64,000 nucleotides of DNA from Prevotella sp. P3-122 (GTDB taxonomy: Bacteria; Bacteroidota; Bacteroidia; Bacteroidales; Bacteroidaceae): assembly GCF_002251365.1 (NCBI RefSeq), contig NZ_NPJH01000079.1, positions 161,186 through 225,185 on the forward strand, given 5' to 3'. Of the stretch, positions 43,135 through 50,967 are shown one piece after another (within the stretch, counting starts at the first letter, position 1; each line of letters begins with the position of its first letter). The notes under the pieces were generated by a model. That model was not told the DNA's origin and made no database searches. It was given only the letters and a program-made list of their open reading frames with translations. Position numbers and translations under genes: made by a program.

Positions 43135-43542
43135 ATGGATAAAAACAACAATATCTGTCTGGGCGATACTTTATTCCCCGATTGTCCCGTACGCAACATT
43201 CTGGCGCGGATAGGCGACAAATGGTCACTCTTGCTGATGCACCAAATGATGCACCACCAAGAGCCTATGCGCTTCTCTGACATAAGGAAGGCCATTCCCG
43301 ACATATCCCAGAAGGTGTTGACATCGACATTAAGAAACCTTGAAGCCGACGGTTTCCTCGTGCGTAAGGTTTATGCCGAAGTGCCGCCTCACACCGAATA
43401 CACGCTTACTCCACGTGCCCATTCCTTTATGGCTGCCTGTCGTCCTATGGTGGATTGGGCTATCGACAATTTTGCGGCGATAATGAAAGACAGAATCAAA
43501 ACTTCTGCTCGTCGGACACATTGCGAAGGTGCTTCAGCATAA
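43135..43542 (+). CDS. HxlR-family winged-helix regulator, altered 3' end
   Basis: 135 residues from ATG 43135; a GTG at 43093 would add 14 residues but falls in the hairpin. The family core is present: CPVRNILARIGDKWSLLLM, EPMRFSDIRKAIPDISQKVLTSTLRNLEADGFLVRK, PPHTEYTLTP. HxlR proteins sense thiol or aldehyde stress. The last residues (THCEGASA) derive from a fused transposase fragment. A second copy of the expected end (IMKDRVRTSARR and stop) sits at 44697-44750, so the gene tail was rearranged. Confidence 0.88.
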   Translation: MDKNNNICLGDTLFPDCPVRNILARIGDKWSLLLMHQMMHHQEPMRFSDIRKAIPDISQKVLTSTLRNLEADGFLVRKVYAEVPPHTEYTLTPRAHSFMAACRPMVDWAIDNFAAIMKDRIKTSARRTHCEGASA

Positions 43543-43677
43543 GCAAGCCTGTCATCAGGCGGATTGGCTGGGAGGACAGCCGTTGTCCGTACAGAACAGC
43601 GGAGTGAAGGTGTTTTCGAAGAGTGACCAATCGACCATGTTTGCCAACTTGAACAGCGGATGCTTGGAATCCAGCAT
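43505..43677 (-). pseudogene. N-terminal fragment of an IS5/IS1182-type transposase
   Basis: On the minus strand ATG 43677 opens MLDSKHPLFKLANMVDWSLF, then FENTFTPLFCTDNGCPP. After a one-base frameshift it continues QPIRLMTGLLMLKHLRNVSDE, which is the DUF772-type start of IS5/IS1182 transposases. Everything after about 60 codons is missing. The break coincides with GACGAGCAGAAG, a word also found at the AAA-ATPase gene end, pointing to a microhomology join. Confidence 0.8.
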
Positions 43678-43698
43678 GACTACACAACCAATACAGTT

Positions 43699-43934
43699 CT
43701 ACTTGTGCTGCTCAAATAGCCAGTCTTGCACTCCTTCAATACCGTATGCAACAAACCAGGTGGCACGATGGTTTCCACCTTACGTCCGTCGCCCAACACG
43801 CGACTAATTGCCGTGGCCGACTGCACATGTCCTTCTGTATTGGAGGTGTTTTGGGCATTTGCCATGCCGAGGAGTCCTGCCAGAACCATAGTGATAATCA
43901 TTGTTTTTTTCAAAAATTGCAATGTTTTGTTCAT
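43699..43934 (-). pseudogene. internally deleted secreted esterase/hydrolase gene
   Basis: The 5' part encodes a signal peptide (IITMVLAGLLGMANAQ) and SATAISRVLGDGRKVETIV, typical of the start of some Prevotella secreted alpha/beta hydrolases. The 3' part, in another frame, ends WFVAYGIEGVQDWLFEQHK, like the C-terminus of such enzymes. The middle is missing. A -7 box TAATTTTG (43994-43987) is still present. The family assignment is tentative. Confidence 0.6.
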
Positions 43935-44194
43935 CAACATCTCTGATTAATACCAGAGAGTCAATTTGTTGAATGAATCGACCCTGCAAAATTACTCATT
44001 CTAATGATTCATGCAAATTTTTCCTCCGCACTTTCACCACCAAAAATCAACTGTTTGCCACTATTTAATGCCACTATGCGCAATGCAAGGTACTATAAAG
44101 AACGATGTGAGGCGAAGGTTACACATAAGAATACATACAAAACGTTTTGACCATTTTTATTGTAAAAAATGGGAAATCCTTAGGGCTGCCATAA

Positions 44195-44260
44195 TAGGAA
44201 TTCTCATATTATCTTGTAGGGAAATTCCCTTGCACAATATGCCAACAGGAATTACCTTTG
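44195..44260 (+). promoter_or_regulatory. paired TAGGGA-like sites and -7 box of the DUF4476 gene
   Basis: TAGGAATTCTC (44195-44205) and TAGGGAAATTCCCT (44217-44230) are 22 bp apart. The second ends 23 bp before the -7 box TACCTTTG (44253-44260), exactly as at the 6315 gene, and it touches the -33 TTG. The rest of the 43935-44194 gap shows no gene. Confidence 0.6.
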
Positions 44261-44285
44261 CAGAAAAACAAAAATGGCAATTATT

Positions 44286-44690
44286 ATGAAAAGGAATCTG
44301 TTTGTTTTTCTGTTGCTCTCCTGTTTGACATTGGGAGCTGTTGACGTTCAGGCTCAGAGGCATAGACGTATGCATGCCCCAAGTGCGATGGTGGAACTTC
44401 GTCTCAGCGACGATAAGTTCGCTATATTATATAATAAGGTAAAAAACACCAGCTTCGATGACCGCAAGATGGATCTCATCGAGGTGGCCAGTCTTGGGGC
44501 GTTTTATTCCTGTGAGCAGTGTGCGACAATGATGAGTATATTCTCGTTTGGCGACAAGAAACTTGCGGCACTCAGACTCATGGCACCACGCATTGTCGAT
44601 CCACATCGTGCCTACATCATATTCGACCAACTCTCATTCCAAAGTGAGAAAGATGAGGCGGCAAGGATTATTGGAGGTTGCAGGCGTTAG
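44286..44690 (+). CDS. secreted DUF4476 protein
   Basis: 134 residues. Signal peptide LFVFLLLSCLTLGAVDVQAQ. The mature part has the DUF4476 helical pattern: LSDDKFAILYNKVKNTSFDDRKMDLIEVA, CEQCATMMSIFSFGDKKLAALRLMAPRIVDPHRAYIIFDQLSF. Members are small exported proteins of unknown role in Bacteroidetes. It sits alone between pseudogenes, yet has an intact promoter with the paired TAGGGA sites, so it is probably expressed. Confidence 0.85.
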   Translation: MKRNLFVFLLLSCLTLGAVDVQAQRHRRMHAPSAMVELRLSDDKFAILYNKVKNTSFDDRKMDLIEVASLGAFYSCEQCATMMSIFSFGDKKLAALRLMAPRIVDPHRAYIIFDQLSFQSEKDEAARIIGGCRR

Positions 44691-44696
44691 GATGAT

Positions 44697-44742
44697 GTAT
44701 AATTTTTCGGCGATAATGAAAGACAGGGTCAGAACCTCTGCT
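44697..44742 (+). repeat. diverged copy of the HxlR gene 3' end
   Basis: GCGATAATGAAAGACAG and CTGCTCGTCG occur in the same order as in 43475-43517 and encode NFSAIMKDRVRTSARR plus a stop. About 6 of 45 bases differ. The two copies flank the 1.2-kb debris block with the transposase fragment. Confidence 0.75.
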
Positions 44743-45495
44743 CGTCGATGACCTTGCCTTCATTATCCACTGCACGCCAATGCGTGATATTTCTAACCTC
44801 TGAGGAGATGGCAACTCCGCATTTTGTTATTGTGCGCCCGTCGGCTTCGTAGGGGATGGCGTATCACTTGGAATCTATATGAGCCAAGGCATTATCCCCA
44901 GAGTCGTCCACCTTCAGTTCGAGGACATAGATGTTGTCCTTGGTCTTTATGACCACATCGGCACGACCGAAAACACTTTTTACCTCTGTGTCCACCTTGC
45001 TGTTGAGCAACGAGAACACAACGTACATCAACAACTTATAAAATGTCTCCTTTTTCTTGGCTCAGTAGAAATTTCCTGTGGGCTAAGTTCCCCTAGGGTG
45101 AGTATTTTCCCACTTTTCTCTTATCCAGAATAGGTCAGATATTTCTGTGCCAGTTCAGCCCAACTCTCACGCAAAGCTTTGCAACTGCCCACGCAAAGCA
45201 TTGCCTTCATTTAGGAGTCCCCATCCGTCACTCCATATTTCTGATGAACCGTTTTTTCACTGAGCCTTTTTCTTCTTCGCCATCCATTCCTTGCGGGTGA
45301 TGATGTCGTAGGGCAAGGAAGCTATACACCATGCCTTGGCACACCTCGTAGTTGGGAAAGTGAAGTACATATACATCGTCCTCCTTATTATAATAATCTA
45401 TAGTAAGATAGCCACTCTGATAAAGCATAGGGACAGGTGTCGAGGCATTCTCGCAAGGCACATTAAATTCCTCCAACGACAATTCCACACCGCAA
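44735..45495 (-). pseudogene. degraded AAA-ATPase/PD-(D/E)XK gene (3' part), interrupted by a MITE
   Basis: The sequence matches the 3' half of the intact gene at 51710-53326: GVELSLEEFNVPCENASTPVPMLYQSGYLTI near 45490-45400, then an internal deletion and frameshift after VYS. The nuclease end follows (44740-45050) with several frame breaks and an in-frame TGA. The 5' half is missing, and a 208-bp element is inserted at 45059. Not functional. Confidence 0.85.
45059..45266. mobile_element. 208-bp MITE-like element with 8-bp target duplication
   Basis: The ends are GGCTCAGT and its reverse complement ACTGAGCC. Both flanks carry TTTTTCTT (45051-45058 and 45267-45274), whereas the intact homologue at about 52034 has a single TTTTTCTT with no insert. 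There is no coding capacity. The interior has GCAAAGCTTTGC-type words seen also at 3905-3975. Confidence 0.85.
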
Positions 45496-45598
45496 AAATA
45501 CGAAAAGAAACTGATATTGCAAATAGATAGAGAAGTAATATATCTATGAGATATGTTATTTGCAGAACGGCTTAAGAAGCTCTCGTCATTGTTAAGTA

Positions 45599-45652
45599 AT
45601 CGTAATATTACGATGATTGTTTTGCGTAATTGAATATTATCGTTTACCTTTG
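45599..45652 (+). promoter_or_regulatory. ArsR operator and promoter
   Basis: ATCGTAATATTACGAT (45599-45614) is a perfect 16-bp palindrome, just upstream of a TTTTG -33 (45620-45624) and a TACCTTTG -7 (45645-45652). AT-rich palindromes at this place are the usual ArsR/SmtB operators. Confidence 0.72.
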
Positions 45653-45680
45653 CACAAGAATTAATTATTCATCATTGATT

Positions 45681-46010
45681 ATGGCTGAAAAGAAAACATA
45701 TTGTATCAAGACTGAGACATTGGCAAGGTTTGCCAAGGCTCTGGGACATCCTGCCCGCATTGCCATCATGAAATTCCTCGCCAAACAAGAGACTTGCTAT
45801 TTCGGCGACATTCATGAGGAACTGCCCATAGCACAGGCCACGGTGAGCCAACATCTTAAGGAACTGAAAGATGCAGGACTTATACAAGGGGAGATTGAAA
45901 CCCCCAAAGTAAAATACTGCATAGTGCGTGAAAACTGGGAGTATGCCAAGGAACTCTTTACCGAGTTCTTCCAGACGGAAATCTGCAAGGACAAGGATTG
46001 CTGCCAGTAA
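45681..46010 (+). CDS. arsR: ArsR-family repressor of the organoarsenical operon
   Basis: 109 residues from ATG 45681, 28 bp after the -7 box. Winged helix: [57 protein letters not shown]. Possible metalloid-binding Cys are C57-type in QETCYF and the C-terminal CKDKDCC. It probably binds the palindrome at 45599 and controls itself and the four following genes. A hairpin (AGCGTATGCC / GGCATACGCT, 46016-46049) after its stop may reduce read-through. Confidence 0.92.
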   Translation: MAEKKTYCIKTETLARFAKALGHPARIAIMKFLAKQETCYFGDIHEELPIAQATVSQHLKELKDAGLIQGEIETPKVKYCIVRENWEYAKELFTEFFQTEICKDKDCCQ

Positions 46011-46097
46011 GACTAAGCGTATGCCTGAGCGAAAACAACGGCATACGCTATTATTTGGAGCTATATAATCGTTATTCTACGATAAACAATAAATAAT

Positions 46098-46136
46098 AAA
46101 CGAAAACGATAACGAAAACGATAACGAAAAACAATA
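46098..46136 (+). repeat. AACGAAAACGAT leader repeat
   Basis: Three 12-bp units of AACGAAAACGAT, closely like the array at 16249-16303, directly before the thioredoxin-like gene. Confidence 0.6.
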
Positions 46137-46165
46137 AATATTCATTTATAAAAGACGTTTAATTT

Positions 46166-46396
46166 ATGAAAGACGTAAAGGTTTTAGTAAGCAGCTGTGC
46201 CTGCAATCAGAAGTATCTCGCCCTTGTCGAGAAGGTAGTAAAAGAGAATGGCATCGACGCGAAGGTGTCGGCTGTGAGCGACATCATGGAGCAGATGCAG
46301 TATAACGTGATGTCGCTGCCAGCACTTGTGGTGGACGGCCAGGTTGTGGCGCGAGGTCAGAAGAGTGAGAAGGAACTTATACAACTATTGAAATAA
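46166..46396 (+). CDS. small thioredoxin-like protein, candidate ArsE
   Basis: 76 residues, the length of TM0996-type minithioredoxins. The redox site is CAC in VSSCACNQKY instead of CxxC, followed by the cis-Pro loop MSLPALVVDGQVV. Its position between arsR and arsF matches the arsEFG arrangement described for nitroaromatic arsenical metabolism, so it may be the ArsE-like partner. That name is inferred from context. Confidence 0.85.
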   Translation: MKDVKVLVSSCACNQKYLALVEKVVKENGIDAKVSAVSDIMEQMQYNVMSLPALVVDGQVVARGQKSEKELIQLLK

Positions 46397-46407
46397 TCCG
46401 TATTACC

Positions 46408-46800
46408 ATGAAAAGAGTATTGTTGTCAATGGTGGCTTGCATGATGGCACTCGTCATGCAGGCACAGCGTGTGGAGGTTCGCTATTTCCACGGCAAGCAG
46501 CGTTGCATCACATGCCGCAGCATAGAGAAATGTGCGAAGGAAGTGCTGGACGAGAGTTTTGCCTCCTGGCAGAAGAACAAGAAGATAGGTATGAAGGTCA
46601 TTGATTTCTCAACAGAGCAAGGCAAACCTGTCGCTGCTGACCACAAGGTGAGTTTCTCTTCGCTCTTTATCGTGAAGATTGACAAGAATGGCAAGGAGAC
46701 CCGCACCGACCTCACTCGCCAAGGCTTCCAATACGCCAAGAGAAATCCCGCAGAATTTAAGAAGATAGTGAAAGAAGAAATCACTAAAGCATTGAAATAA
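46408..46800 (+). CDS. arsF: ArsF-family nitroreductase subunit-like exported protein
   Basis: 130 residues. Signal peptide MVACMMALVMQAQ, then RVEVRYFHGKQRCITCRSIEKCAKEV with a CxxC and a further Cys, and FIVKIDKNGKETRTDLTRQGFQYAKRNPAEFKKIV, as in the ArsF family. ArsEF is reported to reduce nitroaromatic arsenicals such as roxarsone to the amino form. It overlaps the next gene by 1 base. Biochemistry here is inferred from family. Confidence 0.82.
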   Translation: MKRVLLSMVACMMALVMQAQRVEVRYFHGKQRCITCRSIEKCAKEVLDESFASWQKNKKIGMKVIDFSTEQGKPVAADHKVSFSSLFIVKIDKNGKETRTDLTRQGFQYAKRNPAEFKKIVKEEITKALK

Positions 46801-47507
46801 TGGATTGGCTATATTCGTTACTCGACAGCAGTTCGGTGCCAGTGGTCACTGCCCTGATATTGGGGATTCTGACCGCAGTCAGTCCATGCCCGCTTGCCAC
46901 CAATCTTACTGCGGTGGCCTATCTCGGACGAGAGATAGACAACCGACGGAAGGTCTTCTACTTAGGTTTGCTTTATACCTTAGGGAGAACTGTCGCCTAT
47001 TCAGCCCTGGGTGCAGCCCTGATATTCCTCATCCGCAAGGGCAAGGATGCCTTTGGCATTCAGGATGCGATAAGCACCATCGGAGAATGGATTCTTGGAC
47101 CGGCCCTTGTTCTCATCGGCCTGTTCATGCTGTTTGGTCATCTGCTCCATTTGCCGAAGTTCGGCTTTTCGGGTCAGGCATCAGGCAGTTGGACACAAGG
47201 AGCATTGGGTGCCTTCATCCTCGGTGTGCTCTTTGCCATGGCTTTCTGCCCCACCAGCGGCATGCTCTATTTCGGCATGCTCATCCCCATGTCGGCAGTA
47301 GAGTCAGGCGGTTACTTATTGCCCGTGGTCTATGCCATTGCCACCTCCCTTCCTGTGCTTGTGGCAGCATGGATTATCGCTTACAGCATGCAGTCGTTAG
47401 GCAGGGTGATGGGCAAGATAGCCATTTTCCAGCGTTGGTTCAACCGTCTCGTAGCCATCCTCTTCATCCTTGTAGGCTTATATTATACTGTCACGATTAT
47501 TTTATAG
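46800..47507 (+). CDS. arsG: ArsG-family (CcdA/DsbD-like) aromatic arsenical efflux permease
   Basis: 235 residues, six membrane helices of the CcdA/DsbD type. The paired redox Cys sit in AVSPCPLATNL and FCPTSGMLYFG. Located after arsF, it matches ArsG, which exports trivalent aminoaromatic arsenicals. An alternative is a plain thiol-disulfide carrier feeding electrons to ArsF; the sequence alone cannot decide. Confidence 0.85.
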   Translation: MDWLYSLLDSSSVPVVTALILGILTAVSPCPLATNLTAVAYLGREIDNRRKVFYLGLLYTLGRTVAYSALGAALIFLIRKGKDAFGIQDAISTIGEWILGPALVLIGLFMLFGHLLHLPKFGFSGQASGSWTQGALGAFILGVLFAMAFCPTSGMLYFGMLIPMSAVESGGYLLPVVYAIATSLPVLVAAWIIAYSMQSLGRVMGKIAIFQRWFNRLVAILFILVGLYYTVTIIL

Positions 47508-47526
47508 TATTTATCAAACAAGACTT

Positions 47527-48495
47527 ATGATACAGCAATTCGCCGATTGGCTTATATATGATATATGTGGCATAGATGCCACCACTCATCTGGGAGAGGC
47601 ACTGAACTTCTTTGTGTATGACACATTGAAGATTGTCATTCTGTTGTTTGTAATCAGCATCATAATGGGCATTGTCAATGCCTTTTTCCCAGTGGAAAGA
47701 CTGCGCAACTTCCTCACATCAAGGAAGCTCTATGGGATGCAGTATCTGCTTGCCTCGCTGTTTGGAGCCATCACTCCCTTCTGTTCCTGTTCAAGCATAC
47801 CGTTGTTCATCGGATTTGTCAAGGGAGGCATCCCCTTGGGCGTGACCTTCTCTTTCCTCATCACTTCGCCTCTTGTCAACGAGGTGGCAGTGGCAATGTT
47901 TGCTGGCACTTTCGGATGGAAGGTCACCACGGTTTACGTCGTCAGCGGAATATGCCTTGGCATGATTGGCGGTTATGTTCTGGGGAAGATGAAATTGGAG
48001 AAACATCTTAGTCCCTGGGTACAGCAGATGCTACAGATGAACAATATCCCGCAGGAGGAAATGGAAACGTCGCAATCTTCCATTATCGGACGATTGCCTC
48101 AAATTGCCAAGGAAGCATTGGGAATAGTACGCGGTGTACTCCTCTATGTCATCATTGGCATAGGCATCGGGGCCGCCATACATGGTTATGTACCAAGTGG
48201 ATTCTTTGAAGCCTATCTGAGCGGCGAACATTGGTATGCCGTCCCATTAGCAGTCGTGCTTGCCGTTCCGATGTATGCCAATGCCGCTGGCATCGTACCT
48301 GTAGTGCAGGTATTTGTAGCCAAAGGGGTTGCATTGGGCACAGCCTTGGCGTTCATGATGTCGGTAGTAGGTCTCTCCCTGCCAGAAGCCACCATGCTCA
48401 AGAAAGTGATGAACATGAGGCTCATAGGCATCTTCTTCGGCACCATTGCCCTGTTCATCATCCTGCTGGGATGGTTGTTCAATATGGTATTGTAG
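47527..48495 (+). CDS. arsP: ArsP-type organoarsenical efflux permease
   Basis: 322 residues, about eight membrane helices. ITPFCSCSSIPLFIGF holds the Cys pair of the ArsP/DUF318 permease family, and YANAAGIVPVVQVFVAKG is the second half of the inverted repeat. ArsP exports trivalent organoarsenicals such as MAs(III) and roxarsone(III). It starts 19 bp after arsG and completes the operon. Confidence 0.88.
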   Translation: MIQQFADWLIYDICGIDATTHLGEALNFFVYDTLKIVILLFVISIIMGIVNAFFPVERLRNFLTSRKLYGMQYLLASLFGAITPFCSCSSIPLFIGFVKGGIPLGVTFSFLITSPLVNEVAVAMFAGTFGWKVTTVYVVSGICLGMIGGYVLGKMKLEKHLSPWVQQMLQMNNIPQEEMETSQSSIIGRLPQIAKEALGIVRGVLLYVIIGIGIGAAIHGYVPSGFFEAYLSGEHWYAVPLAVVLAVPMYANAAGIVPVVQVFVAKGVALGTALAFMMSVVGLSLPEATMLKKVMNMRLIGIFFGTIALFIILLGWLFNMVL

Positions 48496-48773
48496 TTGAT
48501 TCAGATAATGAATATACTGATTGCAAATAACACACGAAGCTGGTTTCCTGCTACGAAGTCAGGTAATCCGCCTTGCAATTGTCCTGTACATTGACCCGTC
48601 CCCTGTCCTTTTGCCATCGCCCCCTAACGTACTATAAAAACTTTAATGTTTGAAAGAAATTAAAGTCTTTTCTTGGACATATTGAAATCCACGTCACGTC
48701 CCTCCTATGACGACTTCCTTGCTGTAGGCATAAAGGCGAAGATTCCCCCCAGCCCGTTGCCGTGAGTTATCCC
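48496..48773. other. gene-free gap with weak terminator and REP-like words
   Basis: A weak hairpin ACTTTAAT / ATTAAAGT (48640-48666) followed by CTTTTC may terminate the ars operon. TGTACATTGACCCGTCCCC and CCCCCTAACGTAC are repeat-like words; the latter recurs near 63410-63455. No gene seen. Confidence 0.4.
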
Positions 48774-50849
48774 CTATTTCGCCACTCCAGTCTCCGTGTC
48801 CTTCAAAGAGTTGGTGTCGCGGTCGATGCCTTTGAAGTTGCGGCCTTTCGACAATTTCCACGTCAGTTTTATGCCGATGGCATTTGACGTGTCGCGGTTG
48901 CGGGCTACAAGGAGCTTGTGGGCGAGGTGGTTGTGGTTTTCCACTTCTTCAATCTTGGCATTACGCTTGAACAGGTTTTGGCAGAAGAGACCTGCCGTGA
49001 TATTCTTATATTTATAAGAAACACTTACAAAGTCGGAGAAGATGTTGCGGCTCTCGTATTCGTTTTCCATGAAATGATAACCGTTGTCCATAGTTGCCAT
49101 TATCGTCCAATTGCCAAGCCAGGCAGTGAGACCTATGTTGAAGTTGAACGACGTGAGGCGGTGGCTATAGTCCTGTCCGTCATTCCAGATGTTCAACATT
49201 TCTGCTGATATATAGGCATTGAGATGCTGTGGAATGATGTCGTAGTTGGTGTAGCTCTGCAGCATGAGCATGTCAATGCGTCTGCCTTCAAGGAAGGTCT
49301 TGGCGAAGCGTCCGTCCTCCGTGCGAAGTACGTGTTGCATGGCGGGATGGTCGCAGTGGCGATAGAATGACATCAGTTGGGTATATAGGCGTGGCGACTG
49401 ATAGCTGAGGGTTAGCGTGTGGTCGTCGCGCCTTTCCATAATCAGTTCAGGATTACCCTCTGAATATTCCATACCATTGGTTATGATGGACATTCCGCTC
49501 ATGTTCTGCAGTTTTGACGAGGCAGGCGCGGAGGTGAGGGTGTAGTTGAGCCTAATATGTTGGGAAAGAGGTAGGGAAAGGTTCAGTTTCGGACGAAGCC
49601 ACACTCTGTCATACATGGTCTCTCCTTGGCGATAATATTCACGACTAAGCCCGAGTCCCACCATATAACCGATTTTCCACAATGAGCCTTGGATTTGCGA
49701 GAAGGCATAGATATTGCTTGAATGAATTTGTGACACGAGAGTGGCATCGCCCGAATAGTCGTTGTCGATAGATTTCTGGGCATAGCGAAGTCCAGCTGAG
49801 AGGGTGAAGGGCTTCATGCGGTTTTCGTATATCGCCTCCGACTTGAGCGACCAAGCCTTTCCGAGTGTGTTGTAGCCAAAAGAAGTATCGTCGGATGTAA
49901 ACAGATATGCATAATCGGTATGTGTGTATAAGCCTGTCGCATTGGCGATGAGGCTTTGGTTATTGCCAATTTTAGTTGAAAAATACAGGTCGAGCAGAGG
50001 GCTTAAGGTCTTCTCGCTTTTGTCGGTGGTTTCTGTCGCGTTTCTCCCATTGGAATATGCAACATCAGTTTTGTTCAAGTCTCGAGGATTGTTGTCAATG
50101 GATGTAGATAGAGTCGTGAGGAATGCTGTGCCTTCGGCGTTTATCCAACTGTATCTTGCCTGTATATCATGCATTGTGTTTCTGTTGATGATGTCGTTGG
50201 TATTTCTTTCCACCTTATTATATGTATTGTCCGACATGAGATAATCGGCATTTTCCACTGTACTCATTCCGTTGGAGTGGTTGTAATATCCGGAATAGTT
50301 TATCGATAACTCGTTATATCCGTTGTTTATCTTGGTATAGGCATTGCCCTTAACCATATCAGCCTTTGGGACGAGAGTGCCGCTTGCCCCTACTACATAT
50401 CCACTTGTGACCTTTCGTGTTATGATATTCAAGACAATGCCTACATTCTCCCCATACCTAACTCCAGGTCGATCGATTAGTTCCACCTTCTCCACCTCTT
50501 TCGGTTGCAGCGACTGCATATCGGCAGTAGTGGCTTCCACGTCATTGATTCTCACTTGCACATTGCCCATAAGAGAGTTGGCGGCGGATACGGTCTCGTT
50601 GATGTCGTCAACTTTCACGTTTGGCAGAGGCAACATCTTCAAGAGGGTGTAGCCTGAGGATGCGGACTTGGTCATTTCCTCGGATGGGAAAATCAGTTTG
50701 CCGTCGGTGCGATTTACAACCCTTGCTCCCTTTATCACCACTTCCTCAAGTTGCACGCTGTCGTTAGGGGCATCTGTCTGCGCTTTTAGCTCAGGCGATG
50801 TCCACATTGTCAATAATACGAAGATTAATGTACTTTTCATCTTTTGCAT
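48774..50849 (-). CDS. outer-membrane beta-barrel protein (TonB-receptor-like, OMP_b-brl_3 type)
   Basis: 691 residues. Signal peptide MKSTLIFVLLTMWTSPELKAQ. Residues 30-140 are a plug-like domain (VQLEEVVIKGARVVNRTDGKLIF, ANSLMGNVQVRINDVEATTADMQSLQPKEVEKVELIDRPG), and a large barrel follows. The plug has the form seen in the outer-membrane beta-barrel family without an N-terminal CarboxypepD domain. A -7 box lies at 50900-50893. The membrane-bound winged-helix gene just upstream on the same strand probably controls it. Substrate unknown. Confidence 0.85.
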   Translation of the reverse strand: MQKMKSTLIFVLLTMWTSPELKAQTDAPNDSVQLEEVVIKGARVVNRTDGKLIFPSEEMTKSASSGYTLLKMLPLPNVKVDDINETVSAANSLMGNVQVRINDVEATTADMQSLQPKEVEKVELIDRPGVRYGENVGIVLNIITRKVTSGYVVGASGTLVPKADMVKGNAYTKINNGYNELSINYSGYYNHSNGMSTVENADYLMSDNTYNKVERNTNDIINRNTMHDIQARYSWINAEGTAFLTTLSTSIDNNPRDLNKTDVAYSNGRNATETTDKSEKTLSPLLDLYFSTKIGNNQSLIANATGLYTHTDYAYLFTSDDTSFGYNTLGKAWSLKSEAIYENRMKPFTLSAGLRYAQKSIDNDYSGDATLVSQIHSSNIYAFSQIQGSLWKIGYMVGLGLSREYYRQGETMYDRVWLRPKLNLSLPLSQHIRLNYTLTSAPASSKLQNMSGMSIITNGMEYSEGNPELIMERRDDHTLTLSYQSPRLYTQLMSFYRHCDHPAMQHVLRTEDGRFAKTFLEGRRIDMLMLQSYTNYDIIPQHLNAYISAEMLNIWNDGQDYSHRLTSFNFNIGLTAWLGNWTIMATMDNGYHFMENEYESRNIFSDFVSVSYKYKNITAGLFCQNLFKRNAKIEEVENHNHLAHKLLVARNRDTSNAIGIKLTWKLSKGRNFKGIDRDTNSLKDTETGVAK

Positions 50850-50892
50850 TCCTTTTTTACATTAGCGAGGAACCTTCCACGCTTTCGGAATG

Positions 50893-50900
50893 CAAAAGTA
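50893..50900 (-). promoter_or_regulatory. -7 box of the barrel gene
   Basis: TACTTTTG followed by CATT on the minus strand, so the barrel gene has its own promoter separate from the regulator. Confidence 0.65.
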
Positions 50901-50967
50901 GTAAGTATTGCTAAAAACAAAAGATTTTTCATGCTGACAATTGTCTGACAAATAATCTGTCAGAAAG

